Origin: Aegilops tauschii subsp. strangulata
Lineage: Eukaryota > Streptophyta > Magnoliopsida > Poales > Poaceae
Assembly: GCF_002575655.3 (NCBI RefSeq)
Contig: NC_053039.3
Location: 216,895,622 to 216,959,621, forward strand
Length of the DNA: 64,000 bases
Reading direction: 5' to 3'
Within the stretch, counting starts at the first letter, position 1. Every line of letters begins with the position of its first letter. Positions 36,313-47,431 of the stretch are shown here, in pieces. Below the pieces are notes generated by a model that worked only from the letters and a program-made list of their open reading frames with translations, searched no databases and was not told the DNA's origin. A program made the translations under genes and the position numbers.

Positions 36313-36729
36313 TTAGCTTCAAGAGTGGACTGCTGCTAGTGTGACACAAAGTAGCTACACAGATCATAGTGTAGATATAACAGGGAAAACCGTAAGCATC
36401 AGAGTAAAATTAGCAAAGTGGAACTTGCTGGAATATATGTGCTAGTATTGCCGGTACGGCTAGAAAGGCTTCGGATACCAGCTCTCTTCAAGTGAAGGTG
36501 CGGTACTGTTAATATCAGTGTTACTCTCAAAGGCGACATAGCTCCCCGCATTTCCTTGCTATTTATAGGATTCAAGTGGGCAGGTGACCACAAATCCTAT
36601 TCCTATGTTTACAAGATCCTACGAATCAAAGAGGCTCAAAGTGTCCATCACAACCGACCGTATAGACCTCTACACTGCAAAAGTCCCTGCTCATCTTCGG
36701 TACAAGGAACATATTGTACCACTATCATA

Positions 36730-36888
36730 CTCCCTCCGTTCCAAAATATAAGTCTTGGTAGAGATTTCCACTATGGATCACATACAGATGTATCCAGATA
36801 CATTTTAGAGTGTAGATTCACTCATTTTGCTCCATATGTAGTCCATGGTGGAATCTATACAAAGACTTGTATTTAGGAACGGAGAGAG
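36730..36888. mobile_element. Stowaway-type MITE
   Basis: 159 bp with inverted ends CTCCCTCCGTTCC and GGAACGGAGAGAG, flanked by TA on each side (36728-36729, 36889-36890). It lies in the CACTA element, between its exon-like segments. Confidence 0.9.
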
Positions 36889-36894
36889 TACATA

Positions 36895-37251
36895 TTAAAG
36901 AAGAACGGAAGAGGAACATGGTAAAGAAGAGCAAGCAGATTTTGGATAATAAAATGTTGGTTGCGCAGTGCCCACACATGATGAACCAGAGCGCATTAAG
37001 AATGCAACTCCCAGCTGTCTCTCGACCATTTCAGGCGGTTGGATGAAGATCCTACGTCTCCTAACCCATCTTCTTCCTCGTCTCTGATTCTTCCCATACA
37101 GAACACCGCACGGGCTGCCGGCCGGACCACCGGCCCCCGCCGCCTGTGTTCCTCCGCCACCCCCACCCCCACCCCCGCCCCAACCCCCACCCGCGTCAAG
37201 TTTTCTTCGTTCAGCGAGGCCCCACAACCACCCGAGCCCCTTCGTTCGCAC
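36895..37251 (-). pseudogene. GC-rich first-exon-like segment of the CACTA gene
   Basis: A 118-codon minus-strand frame with a poly-glycine run, an RRGRRWVRRRRI basic stretch and PEMVERQLGVAF. Position and composition suit the 5' exon of the transposon gene, but no splice link to 35576 was established. The glycine run is encoded by a C-rich tract on the plus strand (37158-37193). Confidence 0.35.
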
Positions 37252-37314
37252 CGGCGAACTCCGGCGAGCTCTGAAAAATCGACTGACCCAATTTTGAAAT
37301 TTAGTCTACTGTGA

Positions 37315-38740
37315 TTTAACTAGTGTGGAATATAAAAGGGGAAAACCATAAGCATTGGGAGTATAGTGTTGAGCGTGCCATGGCGGATCTGAAGGTGCAA
37401 AACGAACAAAGGCAACTTCACAACCAAGACAAGAAATCAAAGTAAAGCAGTGGCGATCTATTTTCTTGCTGTGATAAATAAGTTGAGCAGATACGAAAGA
37501 GTACTGCCTCTGGTGCGGCGCCGTGTACGCATCTGCTGAGAATTTGACGGTGCTGCGGTAGCGATTGCTGTCGGCGGCATGGAAGCAGATCTAGGAGGGT
37601 AGATGGTGGCGGCGGGGCGCGCTGGACGAGACAGTCGTAGGAGTGGCGCCGGCAAGGTGGACGACGGCGGGGATGAAGCGAGAGGACGGGATGCAAGGAT
37701 CCCGGTCCGAAGCCGTGGATGAGAGAGGTCGATCTCTTGTAATGGATGGCGGCGTCGGGGTATCAGCTCCCGCATGGTGGAGGAGGACGGCGGTGGATGG
37801 GGTGGCGGACGGCGGCGGACGGAGGAGGGTGGGGTGGAGTAGCCCCCGTTTCAAATTTCTACTACATCACAGCAACATTAGTCGATTGGGGATAGGACGG
37901 TAATCTCGCATACACCGAATATTTTTGGCGCCCACCGTGTATGAATATGAATCGGGGAGGGAGTCGATTTCGGCCGAGGACACACTGTGTTTTGGCGCCC
38001 ACCGTGTATGAATCCGGGTGAGAGGCGGTTACGTCACGTTTGGGTGAAATTACAAACCTACCCCTATCGAAACCTATAGAAATCCAGCAGATAGGCTTTG
38101 CGTGGCAGGGATAGGCAGTAGTGATTTCCATCTCGCAGATTTTGGTTTCGGGCGGTTACTGCGACTTTCCCCGCTTCGTTCAAATTTTGCAGAGTGCACG
38201 TTTACCGTGCCAACTCAATTCGAATCCCGTTTGTATTCTATTTTTTTCCGGGCGGGATCCATTTTCAATTGGAATTACATTCTATATACATCATTTTTTA
38301 TATATACTTTCAAAAGCACAACACCATTTATACATAAATATGGTTTACAAATGGCATGATCTCAGATTCATAAGGTTGTATCCATCAATTTGGATTTTCA
38401 AATATTTGAAACCACTTTATGTTGAAATCCAATGTATGCATTCCTCGCTAACTGTTTCCAATTAATTTGTGTTTCATGCAGGTTTTTTTTACTTCTCAAA
38501 CATGTATAATGTGTTTCACACACGCAACATATAGTGTAATCCCGTTTAGACATTAATTGCATATAAACCATGCATTGTTTGTAACTGAAGAATCTATGGA
38601 TCACCAATATTGATAAACTATATAACATTACACGTGTGCCCAAATTCAAATGAATATGTATGTTTGATACACCAATTTGCGTTATGATATTATCGATGTC
38701 GTGATCTCCAGTTTAAATATTTAAATCCCCTTTAATCCAG
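37315..38740. other. CACTA end-region and flank without genes
   Basis: 37420-37850 is GC-rich with overlapping unsupported frames. 37927-37946 and 37994-38013 are a perfect 20-bp direct repeat, ggcgcccaccgtgtatgaat, 67 bp apart. 38100-38740 is AT-rich with no frame carrying a motif. Confidence 0.5.
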
Positions 38741-38969
38741 ATATTTGTCTCATATAGCTGTCACTCATGCTTATATAGGACTATCTCTCTGGACCTATAC
38801 GCGTTCATCGTCTCTCAGGTATCTCTCGTGCTACCTGTATGTCGACAATGATCTTTTATCTTCGTAACACACTGACGGTACTCTCTCCCTCGACCTTCAT
38901 CACTCTATCTCTCTCTAAGTATATCTCGCTCCCTACTATGTGTCTCTAACTATGATTCTCCATGTGGAA

Positions 38970-39380
38970 TCTCTTTCTCTCACACAAACACAAAACTTTG
39001 TCTCCCGGGGTCTCATTTCTCTCTACTATTCCCATGTGTGCCACTCGCACACCCCTCATACAGAGATGTCTTTTGCTCCATAGATATGAGAACCTACGAC
39101 TCTTCCTCTTCAATGTCTCTTTCTCACACACAAACACAAACTCTGTCTCCGGGGGTCTCATATTTCTCCATTGTTCTCTTGTATGTCGCTCACACACACC
39201 CTCTCTCCCTAGAGATATCTTGCGTTCCTCGTATGTCTCTCTAGCTATGACTCTCGTTGTGAAATATCTTTCTCTCTCGCAGACACAAAACTCTGTCCCT
39301 CTGGATCTCATTTCTCTCTGATATCTGTTTGTATGTGACTCACATGCACCCTCTCTCTATCTCTCTCACACCCACACACA
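38970..39380. repeat. Decayed minisatellite, about 150-bp unit
   Basis: Three units (about 38974, 39121, 39272) share the order tctctcacacaaacacaaa, ctctgtctc, ggtctcat, ttctct, tatgt, cactcacacac-like, ccctctct. Spacing is near 147-151 bp. Confidence 0.65.
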
Positions 39381-39699
39381 TAACCCAGCCTTCTGATCCA
39401 CTCGACTCCTATCTCTAACGCACACTAGCTAGCATCTTTATGTTTCTATTTATCTGTTTCTCCATCAACCTTCTTTCTCGCCCTCACTCTTGATTCCTAT
39501 CACGCACACTACATATGTTCCTCGGTGTCTCTCGAACAAACACGTTCTCTCGATGTCGACTCCTCTCACGCGCACACACCTTCTCTTCCCTCTCTACGGG
39601 CATTTCCTCTCTCGCACCCCATCGTTGGTGGCCTCTACCATACACATCACCTCTCTATGATGAAGCCATGCACACTTAAATTACATCCGCCACAGAGGA

Positions 39700-39705
39700 C
39701 CCCGC

Positions 39706-39742
<37 letters not shown>

Positions 39743-39798
39743 GCGCGCGCACGCACCCCCCCCCCACACACTAAGACTCCATCTCTCTCTCTCTCTTT

Positions 39799-39830
<32 letters not shown>

Positions 39831-39872
39831 CACGCACGCACGCACACCCCCCACACACACACTAAGACTCCA

Positions 39873-39903
<31 letters not shown>

Positions 39904-40010
39904 AACTAAGAATCCATCTCTCTCCCCTCTCTCTCTCTCTCACACACACACAGACACACACACACATACACACCCCACACACACACTAAGACTCCATCTC
40001 ACACACACAT
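39700..40010. repeat. Compound CA/CT microsatellite
   Basis: Runs of (CA)n at 39708-39740, a C-run, then alternating (CT)n and (CA)n blocks separated by three near-identical actaagactccatctct segments (about 39769, 39861 and 39985). Open frames here are artefacts of dinucleotide repetition. Confidence 0.9.
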
Positions 40011-41432
40011 GCTCTAGGCGGAGCATTTGTTCCTACCACCCTTCATCCAACCTTACCCGTATGATAAACAATCACCTTTATTTACTTGCATAACATGGAC
40101 AAATTCCACTTTACTTTAGTAGTCAGCAAACTTATCATCTATACCCTTATAAAAAAAACGAGTTGGCGGTGATGGTGTGCCTGCCATCTTGTAATACAGA
40201 CCGTATGATCTATATCTGAGGATAGAAAGCAAACTATGATAATTTTACAAAAGATACCCGCACCTCTCTCCACATCATTATCTCCCGCAACCTCATTGCT
40301 CAGCAATTAAAAAAGGAATAAGTCTCTGGAACAATCTAGCATGCATGGTGGCCGCTGCCGCCTGCCGGCGCTGTCCATCCCCATGCCTCCGCCCATTCCG
40401 ACCACCAGTCACCACCACGCTCCACTCCTCCTCGCCTTATCTCTCATCTTTCATTTTTTCGATGACATTCTCGAGATACCAGTTTTCCGATAAAATTCTC
40501 GAGATATCATTAGTTTTTACACATGGGATTACTCCTGCATGGGTCAATCACAACAAGTGTTCTGTAAAAAAATGCATATTGATGTTCCGTGCAATGCACG
40601 AGAATCTTGCTTGTAATTATATAACGCAAATCACGAGCAGGAAGTGACATTTTTTTGACACAACCACGTTAACATGGCCACGTAAATCACTAGCTAAAGT
40701 AAATACCATTATACTTATATCCCTATGCAAAAGGTTGAGTACATGTCCGAAGAGTAGAGTCGCACACACGCACTCTGTCTCTCAGAATCTCTCTCTCACA
40801 CACACCAGTTATGTGACGCCCACTTAAGCAGACACGTATGTTACAATTTGTGCACCCGCGGGTACACGTGATGCTGCGCATTTATTTAAGCCGGAAGGCG
40901 AACCCAAACTGTAGCTGCATTCATTCCCCTCCCGCCGCCTCTTCTCTGGTCGCCGTCGCCCGGTAGTCATGGGCTGGCCGAAGGTAACAACATACGCCAT
41001 ACTCCCGCCGGAGCGGTGCTTTAATATGGAAATTTTAGTGGTCATGCATGCATCTTTTTGTGCTAGCACTCCTATATAAGGGTTGATCGGTCGCTTCCCG
41101 CGGACGTGCGTGGGCGGTGGAAGAGGAAGGAGAAGGGAAGCGGGCTGTGGAGTAACGTTTTTTACCACAATTTCTTAGGAAACTGAGTGCAATAATTGAG
41201 TAGTTTTGCAAACTACCAGTACTACACCTGAAACGGTTCAAAACATATACTCCCTTGCCAGCGCGCGCTTCCCGCATGAAACGGTCAGCATCGCCCTGGA
41301 GCGTCAGTGCCGCATTAATGCCCGGCCAGAGCGGAGGCGACCTCTCACTGGCGCCGGCTTTGAAGTGGCGCGACGACCGAGAGAGCGCCGCTTCCCGGTG
41401 CACGCGACTGCTCCGCGTCGAGACTGGCCATA
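40011..41432. other. Intergenic, no gene recognised
   Basis: Mixed-composition DNA. 41256-41325 (cgcgcttcccgc, gaaacggtca, gccgcatta) is repeated in diverged form at 46502-46562. A tatataagg at 41072 is TATA-like but no supported reading frame follows. Confidence 0.4.
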
Positions 41433-41744
41433 GGCCCTGTTTGGATCCATGGGTTAGAGTTAGTTTGAGCTAGTTGGGGCTCAAATAGCCCTAAAGTATC
41501 CAAGCACGAGGGTTTAAATTGGAGCAAGTTGCACCGAACCCACCAAAAAAAACTATCCCACCGAAGAGGTGCTAACTGGAGATAGTTCTCATTGGGACCA
41601 CTGAAAAATCACTTTTCTCTCTCCATGAAGTGCATTTATTGTCAATCTAACCCTGTCATCCAAACACCTCTTTCGCTACAGTTAGTTCAGGGTTAGTCAC
41701 GAGTTAGTCTAACCTCTAGCTAAGTTAGAGTATCAAACAGGAGC
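41433..41744. mobile_element. Tourist/hAT-like MITE, about 312 bp
   Basis: Left end GGCCCTGTTTGGAT and right end ATCAAACAGGAGC are imperfect inverted repeats of the kind seen in grass class II MITEs. Non-coding. I could not identify a convincing target duplication, so the superfamily is open. Confidence 0.6.
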
Positions 41745-42419
41745 AGTATAGGACATGCAAGTTGCTCAAAGCATACAGGCAAATTCGTACGTGAAAGGAT
41801 TTTTTTATTTTTGAAAACGGAACGTGAAAGGAATTTTTTTTAGAATGCTCTTGGCATGTCGCTAACATGTGATAGTTAACCGACCTCAATAGACGGCAGA
41901 AACGCCATCCTGCCGCACTTTGATAGAGACGAGGAGGGAGAAGCGATACAAGCTGCTGGATTACTAGAGATAGGTGTCGCACGGAAGCCAAGAAATATGG
42001 TGATAGCGTGGGTTAGCCATGTACTAGTATGATGTAACTACACTGGGCTGCCATGTTTCGTACTCTTCCAATCCACTGTGGAGATGAGGGATTGGTTAAT
42101 TTTATATCGCTGAATAATATTAAATATTATGAGTGCAGACGCTCCACCACGAGGTTCCTTGCTCCTTCTCAGTCGTCTGGAATCTATGTTCTTCCACTCT
42201 ATTTTTTTACGTGAGCTTTGTTCATCCTTTTGCCAACACGCGAGACATCTAGCATCAAGGTGCACGTGTTATGCAAGGATCGTTCCATCTATATGAAGAA
42301 CACGTGGGACTGGAACTACGAGACAGACATGTACCCAGGAGAGGACGTACGAACCTGAGTAATGTAGCGCAGTAAGTGAAGTAGAAAGGCACAAATGGTA
42401 TGAACATGCGTGGCATATA

Positions 42420-42567
42420 GGGTGTGTTTGGTTGCGTTCTCGTCTCAGCATAGTTGTTCCCTCTTCATGCATGCTCAACTCAACACCCCTCTTCATGCAT
42501 GCTTCTAGTGTATTTGTGCTAAACTAGTGTGGACTCATGCACCCTCCATACACTCTACCAAACACCC
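42420..42567. mobile_element. Short MITE with GGGTGTGTTTGGT ends
   Basis: 148 bp bounded by GGGTGTGTTTGGT and ACCAAACACCC inverted repeats, with internal cttcatgcatgct duplicated. No coding. Confidence 0.6.
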
Positions 42568-42894
42568 AAAAGTAGGTCAAGAAGGGAACTCTTGGGCGGC
42601 ATTTGTCTCTTACTACGTACTACCGCTAAATGTTGTACGTGCAATGCACGGTGATGTTATGGAGTACGTGCCTAAGTACTCTACTACTACTATATTAGTT
42701 GGAGGCACATATTAACTTTTATATTTGTTTATGTGTATGCCCAGAGACCTTCCAACTAGACGTGTCTTTCTCTCCAGGTCGCACTTTGTATCGTTCATAC
42801 CACTAAGTACTACTACGTGTGGTCTCCGACCCAGAAGTGGAAGAAGTGGAGACGCTCTACCACGCTGTTTTTTTACGCTGGGCTCTACCACGCT

Positions 42895-42899
42895 GTTCA
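42895..42899. repeat. Target-site duplication GTTCA (left)
   Basis: Identical to 44638-44642 on the other side of the solo LTR. Confidence 0.93.
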
Positions 42900-44637
42900 T
42901 GTTGGGGAACGTAGTAATTTCAAAAAAATTCCTACGCACACGCAAGATCATGGTGATGCATAGCAACGAGAGGGGAGAGTGTTGTCCACGTACCCTCGTA
43001 GGACAAAAGCGGAAGCGTTAAAACAACGCGGTTGATGTAGTCGTACGTCTTCACGATCCGACCGATCAAGTACCGAACGCACGGCACCTCCGAGTTCAGC
43101 ACACGTTCAGCTCGATGACGTCCCTCGAACTCTGATCCAGCCGAGTGTTGAGGGAGAGTTTCGTCAGCACGACGGCGTGGTGACGATGTTGATGTTCTAC
43201 CGACGCAGGGCTTCGCCTAAGCTCCGCAACGATATTATCGAGGTGTAATATGGTGGAGGGGGGCACCGCACACGGCTAAAATATCGTATATCAATTGTGT
43301 GTAGAGGTGCCCCCCTGCCCCCGTATATAAAGGAGCAAGGGGGAGGCCGGCTGCCTATAGGCACGCCAAGGAGAGGGGGGGAGTCCTCCTCCTAGTAGGA
43401 GTAGGACTCTCCTTTCCTAGTCCAACTAGAAAGAGAGGGGGGAAGGAAAGAGAGGGAGAGGGAGAGGGAAAGAGGGGCTGCGCCCCCCTCCCCTAGTCCA
43501 ATTCGGACTCCTCATGGGAGGGGGCGCGCCAGCTCCTGGCTGCTGCCCTCTCTCTCCCTTCAAGGCCCACTAAGGCCCAATACTTCCCGGGGGGTTCCGG
43601 TAACCCCTCCGACACTCCGGTTTTATCCGAAACTTCTCCGGAACACTTCCGGTGTCCGAATATAGTCGTCCAATATATCAATCTTTATGTCTCAACCATT
43701 TCGAGACTCCTCGTCATGTCCGTGATCACATCCAGGACTCCGAACAACCTTCGGTACATCAAAACATATAAACTCATAATATAACTGTCATCGTAACGTT
43801 AAGCGTGCGGACCCTACGGGTTCGAGAACTATGTAGACATGACCGAGACACCTCTCCGGTCAATAACCAATAGCGGAACCTGGATGCTCATATTGGTTCC
43901 TACATATTCTACGAAGATCTTTATCGGTCAGACCGCATAACAACATACGTTGTTCCCTTTGTCATCGGTATGTTACTTGCCCAAGATTCGATCGTCGGTA
44001 TCTCGATACCTAGTTCAATCTCGTTACCGGCAAGTATCTTTACTCGTTCCGTAATACATCATCCCGCAACTAACTCATTAGTCACAATGCTTGCAAGGCT
44101 TATAGTGACGTGCATTACCGAGTGGGCCCAGAGATACCTCTCCGACAATCGGAGTGACAAATCCTAATCTCGAAATACGCCAACCCAACAAGTACCTTTG
44201 GAGCCACCTGTAGAGCACCTTTATAATCACCCATTTACGTTGTGACGTTTGGTAGCACACAAAGTGTTCCTCCGGTAAACGGGAGTTGCATAATCTCATA
44301 GTCATAGGAACATGTATAAGTTATGAAGAAAGCAATAGCAACATACTAAACGATCGGGTGCTAAGCTAACGGAATGGGTCAAGTCAATCACGTCATTCTC
44401 CTAATGAGGTGATCCCGTTAATCAAATGACAACTCATGTCTATGGCTAGGAAACATAACCATCTTTGATTAACGAGCTAGTTAAGTAGAGGCATACTAGT
44501 GACACACTGTTTGTCTATGTATTCACACATGTATTATGTTTCCGGTTAATACAATTCTAGCATGAATAATAAACATTTATCATGATATAAGGAAATAAAT
44601 AATACTTTATTATTGCCTCTAGGGCATATTTCCTTCA
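42900..44637 (-). mobile_element. Solo LTR of Angela/WIS/BARE-group Copia element
   Basis: 1738 bp. On the minus strand it starts TGAAGGAAATATGCCCTAGA and ends CTACGTTCCCCAACA, which I recognise as this high-copy Triticeae Copia LTR. It is flanked by a perfect GTTCA duplication (42895-42899 and 44638-44642), and no internal region follows on either side. It is therefore a solo LTR formed by recombination between the two LTRs of one insertion. Confidence 0.95.
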
Positions 44638-44642
44638 GTTCA
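44638..44642. repeat. Target-site duplication GTTCA (right)
   Basis: Identical to 42895-42899. Removing the LTR and one copy restores a continuous sequence, gctgttcatgtcccactcc. Confidence 0.93.
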
Positions 44643-44682
44643 TGTCCCACTCCTTTCGCTGACGTGTGGGACATCCAGCACG

Positions 44683-45068
44683 TGCCGTGTTTCGCACCCT
44701 TCGTCGTAAGAGTTGAAACGCTAGCATTCATCAGAAATAAAAAATAATTATAAATCGGCAGTGATACTATTTTTTTTGCGAACCAATCAGCAGTGATACT
44801 ATACCACGCGGTTTCCTTGCTCCTCGATATCGGAAAGAATACTTCCGTTCGCCAACATGTGGGACGTCGACCATCCTGGTCCACTTGCCATGCACGCAGA
44901 ACTCCAAGGGAGAGTCATCCAGGTCGTCACGCCGCAGTAACAATGACTAATGAGCCGTCAAATCACAGGCCCACTTCCCACTTTGAAGTTGCTCGGACAA
45001 AGGAACCATCATGACTTTGTTGAATTCCGCTTCTTGAAGAAAACTACTGTACCAGCAGTACTGCTAGC
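44683..45068 (+). repeat. Duplicated segment, copy 1
   Basis: Matches 48446-48738 in direct orientation, including gtgggacgtcgaccatcctg, ggaaccatcatgact and gaattccgcttctt. Copy 1 has a small insertion region relative to copy 2. Related weaker pieces occur near 42040 and 47650. Confidence 0.8.
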
Positions 45069-45089
45069 TACAGTAGTTACTCCAACAGA

Positions 45090-45215
45090 GGCCTCCTTTC
45101 GTTCATAGGATAGGAATATGAAAATCATAGGAAGTGAGATGACATGCATCTCAATTCCTATAGAGAAAGAGATGCCATTTGATGCTTAGGATAGGAATTT
45201 TTCCATTTAGTCTAG
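45090..45215. mobile_element. Degenerate MITE-like segment
   Basis: gaggcctcctttcgttcata at the left and taggataggaattt motifs in both orientations resemble a common grass MITE, but the right terminus is eroded. Confidence 0.4.
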
Positions 45216-45327
45216 GCTAATGTACTGGTAATTTGCTCTAAAAACTACAGTAGTAACTAGTAGTATTGGTACATGCTCGTACTCAGACACAGACACACAC
45301 ACACACACACACTAACTACTAGTACTA

Positions 45328-45714
45328 CTACTTCTCACATGCTGGCCAGACGCCGTCGTTCTCCTTCCCGGCTTTGTCGGCGACACCCCACCGTGCTTGG
45401 ATCTCCGCCGACCTCTCCGCAGCAGCGCTTGCGTCCTTTTCTTTCTTGCGGCGGCGGGCCTCTCTTTTCTTGAGTGCTTTCTGACTTTTCCGCTCCCTCT
45501 GTGCGGCTTTGGCCGCCTCTTGCTCTACCGCCCATTCGACCTTGGCATCTTCAAATTCCTCCCACATAGTTGTGAGGTCGCGAGCGGCGATGAACTCGGC
45601 ACGACGGGATGCCATCGCTTCCCTACCATTTTGTGTGCGGTCATGGGCGGCGAGGAACTCGGCGCGGCGGGATGCCATCGCTGCCTTACCGGTTAGTGTG
45701 CGGCGCGGTGGCAT
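45328..45714 (-). CDS. Unrecognised highly charged coiled-coil frame
   Basis: A 128-codon frame starting MPPRRTLTGKAAMASRRAEF. The first third is a tandem repeat of 21 residues (AMASRRAEFLAAHDRTQNGR then AMASRRAEFIAARD). The middle is a lysine/arginine/glutamate/alanine-rich helix (KKREARRRKKEKD), followed by WGVADKAGKEND. I know no family for it. The 63-bp repeat keeps frame and the start context gccaccATG-like order on the minus strand is acceptable. It could be an expressed small gene, a gene fragment or chance; a CA microsatellite lies just downstream. Confidence 0.35.
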   Translation of the reverse strand: MPPRRTLTGKAAMASRRAEFLAAHDRTQNGREAMASRRAEFIAARDLTTMWEEFEDAKVEWAVEQEAAKAAQRERKSQKALKKREARRRKKEKDASAAAERSAEIQARWGVADKAGKENDGVWPACEK

Positions 45715-46564
45715 GAACGACGCTTGGTGAGAGCTCTGGGGTGGAGTGGCCGGACAACCGTATAATGCATTGGTTTGTCAAGAGCTCAAGGACAGAAGAT
45801 GAAGCAAATTTGGATTCCCCTTCAATCCTGGTCATTTATTACCGAGTAAAATGCATTGGCGGTCATCGAACTTGTCTTGATAGCTCACTTTGATCATTGT
45901 ATACGAGAAATGGTGATTATACGGTCACTGGCTCAGCGTATAGCTCCGTATTTGTCTGGTTGACCAGTCAAACAGTCCGCATGCGCCTCATCAGCTCGTG
46001 TTCTTTATCTATCTACGCGGGCCTACCTATCAATGGAGAAAGAAATACTGTAAAAACCAAAATTATGCGTATGTGGGGAATCAAACCACGGACTCGTCGC
46101 TGCAACGCACCCTCGTCAGCCAAATGAAAATGAAATACTTTGCGTCAGACACTCACGCTCACGCTGTCAAAGCATGCTAATGCATGCACGTCGCCCTCTA
46201 AATCAAAGTCCTGCTCATGACGCAACGCAAACAGCGAGCCCATCACCTGCGCGCCCTGGCGGTGCCTGACATTACTGTTTAGACGTTTGATGGAGGCCTA
46301 CGCGAACGCCGAGCATGTATTCACCTGGCTCAACACCAACGGTCATACTCGGACCGCCTTGCTCATGTATATCGTCCATCACAACGACAATCTATAAAAC
46401 AGCCTAAGCTAGAGAGGGTACTATGGTAGTATGGTACGGAGGATGTACTATCGTGAGCGACCGATCTTAGTGCCACTGCACACCGAAACCCCTTCCATCG
46501 CTAGCGCGCGCTTCCCGCCTGAAACGGTCACCGTCTCTCCAGAACGTCAATGCCGCATTCACCA

Positions 46565-46660
46565 GACTTAACTGCAGGTGCAATTGGTGTGTCACTGACA
46601 TGCGGGCCAGATGCCCGTTGGGCCCACATGTCAGTAACCCAACGCATCTGCAGTTAAGTC
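46565..46660. repeat. 96-bp foldback with 13-bp perfect inverted ends
   Basis: GACTTAACTGCAG at 46565-46577 and CTGCAGTTAAGTC at 46648-46660. Inner parts (ctgacatg...catgtcag, gggcc...ggccc) also pair, so the whole can fold as one long hairpin. Confidence 0.85.
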
Positions 46661-46748
46661 ACTGAAGCAGCATCCGCATTCACGCCCGACGAACCTACTC
46701 TGGCGCCAGTTGTCCATCCGTCTGCCGTGGCTCATTGCCATTCGCCTG

Positions 46749-47420
46749 CTATATTAACTTGAGCCCCAGCTCCCAGCCATAGCCAAAGACCCACACTTAT
46801 TCTCCTCCGGTCCCTTCCTTCTGTCGGCACCACTCCAACCGTGGCCTCCTGGCGCTCCGAAGCTCTCTTGGACGTACTGTCGCAGGAGCAGACGAGGGAC
46901 ATCGGCGGCTCCGCTCCGGGCGCGCTCCAAAGCTCTCTTCGATGTACTGTCGCAGGAGCAAATGAAGGAGATCACCGGCACCCCCCGGCCGCCCTCCGCC
47001 GCCAAGACCATGAAGCCGGCGCGCGTGCGCGGGCGCAGCCAGCAGCGAGGAAGAGTAGTACACGGTAGGTCACCGCCGCTCTGGTCCCAGGAAGGCCACC
47101 GCTACTCCACTCAGTCAACGCCAAGCTTGGTGGGGTAAACATCGGCAGCCGATTAGCCGCTTGACAGCGACGTGGAGGCGGAGATCTTCAGAATCTTGTG
47201 CTCCGGAGGAGGAGGTTATCGAGGCAGATGAGGAGGAGGTTATCGAGGCGGATGAGGAGGAGGCAAAGGCAATGGCCGGCTTTCTCGGGTTCATGGCCGG
47301 ACATGGTGGTCGTGCGCCGGCGATCGTTTAGATTAGGTTTACAGTAGGTTTTAGTACGGTTTGTGCGAAATATGTAATGAATTTCGTCCAGTTTGTAGGA
47401 AAAGTTTTCGAAATGTAATG
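46749..47420 (+). pseudogene. Degenerate small gene with lost start codon
   Basis: A TATA-like ctatattaac (46750) precedes a leader and a frame whose expected first codon is GTG at 46841 (then ASWRSEALLDVLSQEQ), consistent with ATG to GTG. A 70-bp tandem duplication (gctcc at 46854 and 46924) shifts the frame; the second copy reads LFDVLSQEQMKEITGTPRPP and a basic tail to a GTAGGT donor-like site near 47064. Further on, a frame EEEVIEADEEEVIEADEEEA and AMAGFLGFMAGHGG ends in TAG at 47329-47331. The following sequence has repeated tgaatttcgtccagtt units (47380-47480), 3'-UTR-like. Family unknown. Confidence 0.35.
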
Positions 47421-47431
47421 AATTTCATCCG

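Larger units (their letters stand above)
31189..38060 (-). mobile_element. CACTA transposon, copy 2 (right boundary unresolved)
   Basis: Starts CACTACAAAAAAAATACACT, next to gypsy sequence ending in cgt, and matches copy 1 closely for about 350 bp. A GGCC-rich subterminal array follows, then a broken minus-strand spliced gene with its GC-rich first exon at 36895-37251, and subterminal-like sequence to about 38060. I could not find the inverted CACTA terminus, so the right limit is an estimate. A Stowaway MITE is inserted at 36730. Confidence 0.75.

Noticed and set aside
39525..39989. 154-codon histidine/threonine-rich frame and its reverse-strand partner
   Set aside because: Pure product of CA/CT microsatellites.
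41072..41080. TATA-like tatataagg as a gene promoter
   Set aside because: No supported reading frame or splice site follows on either strand.
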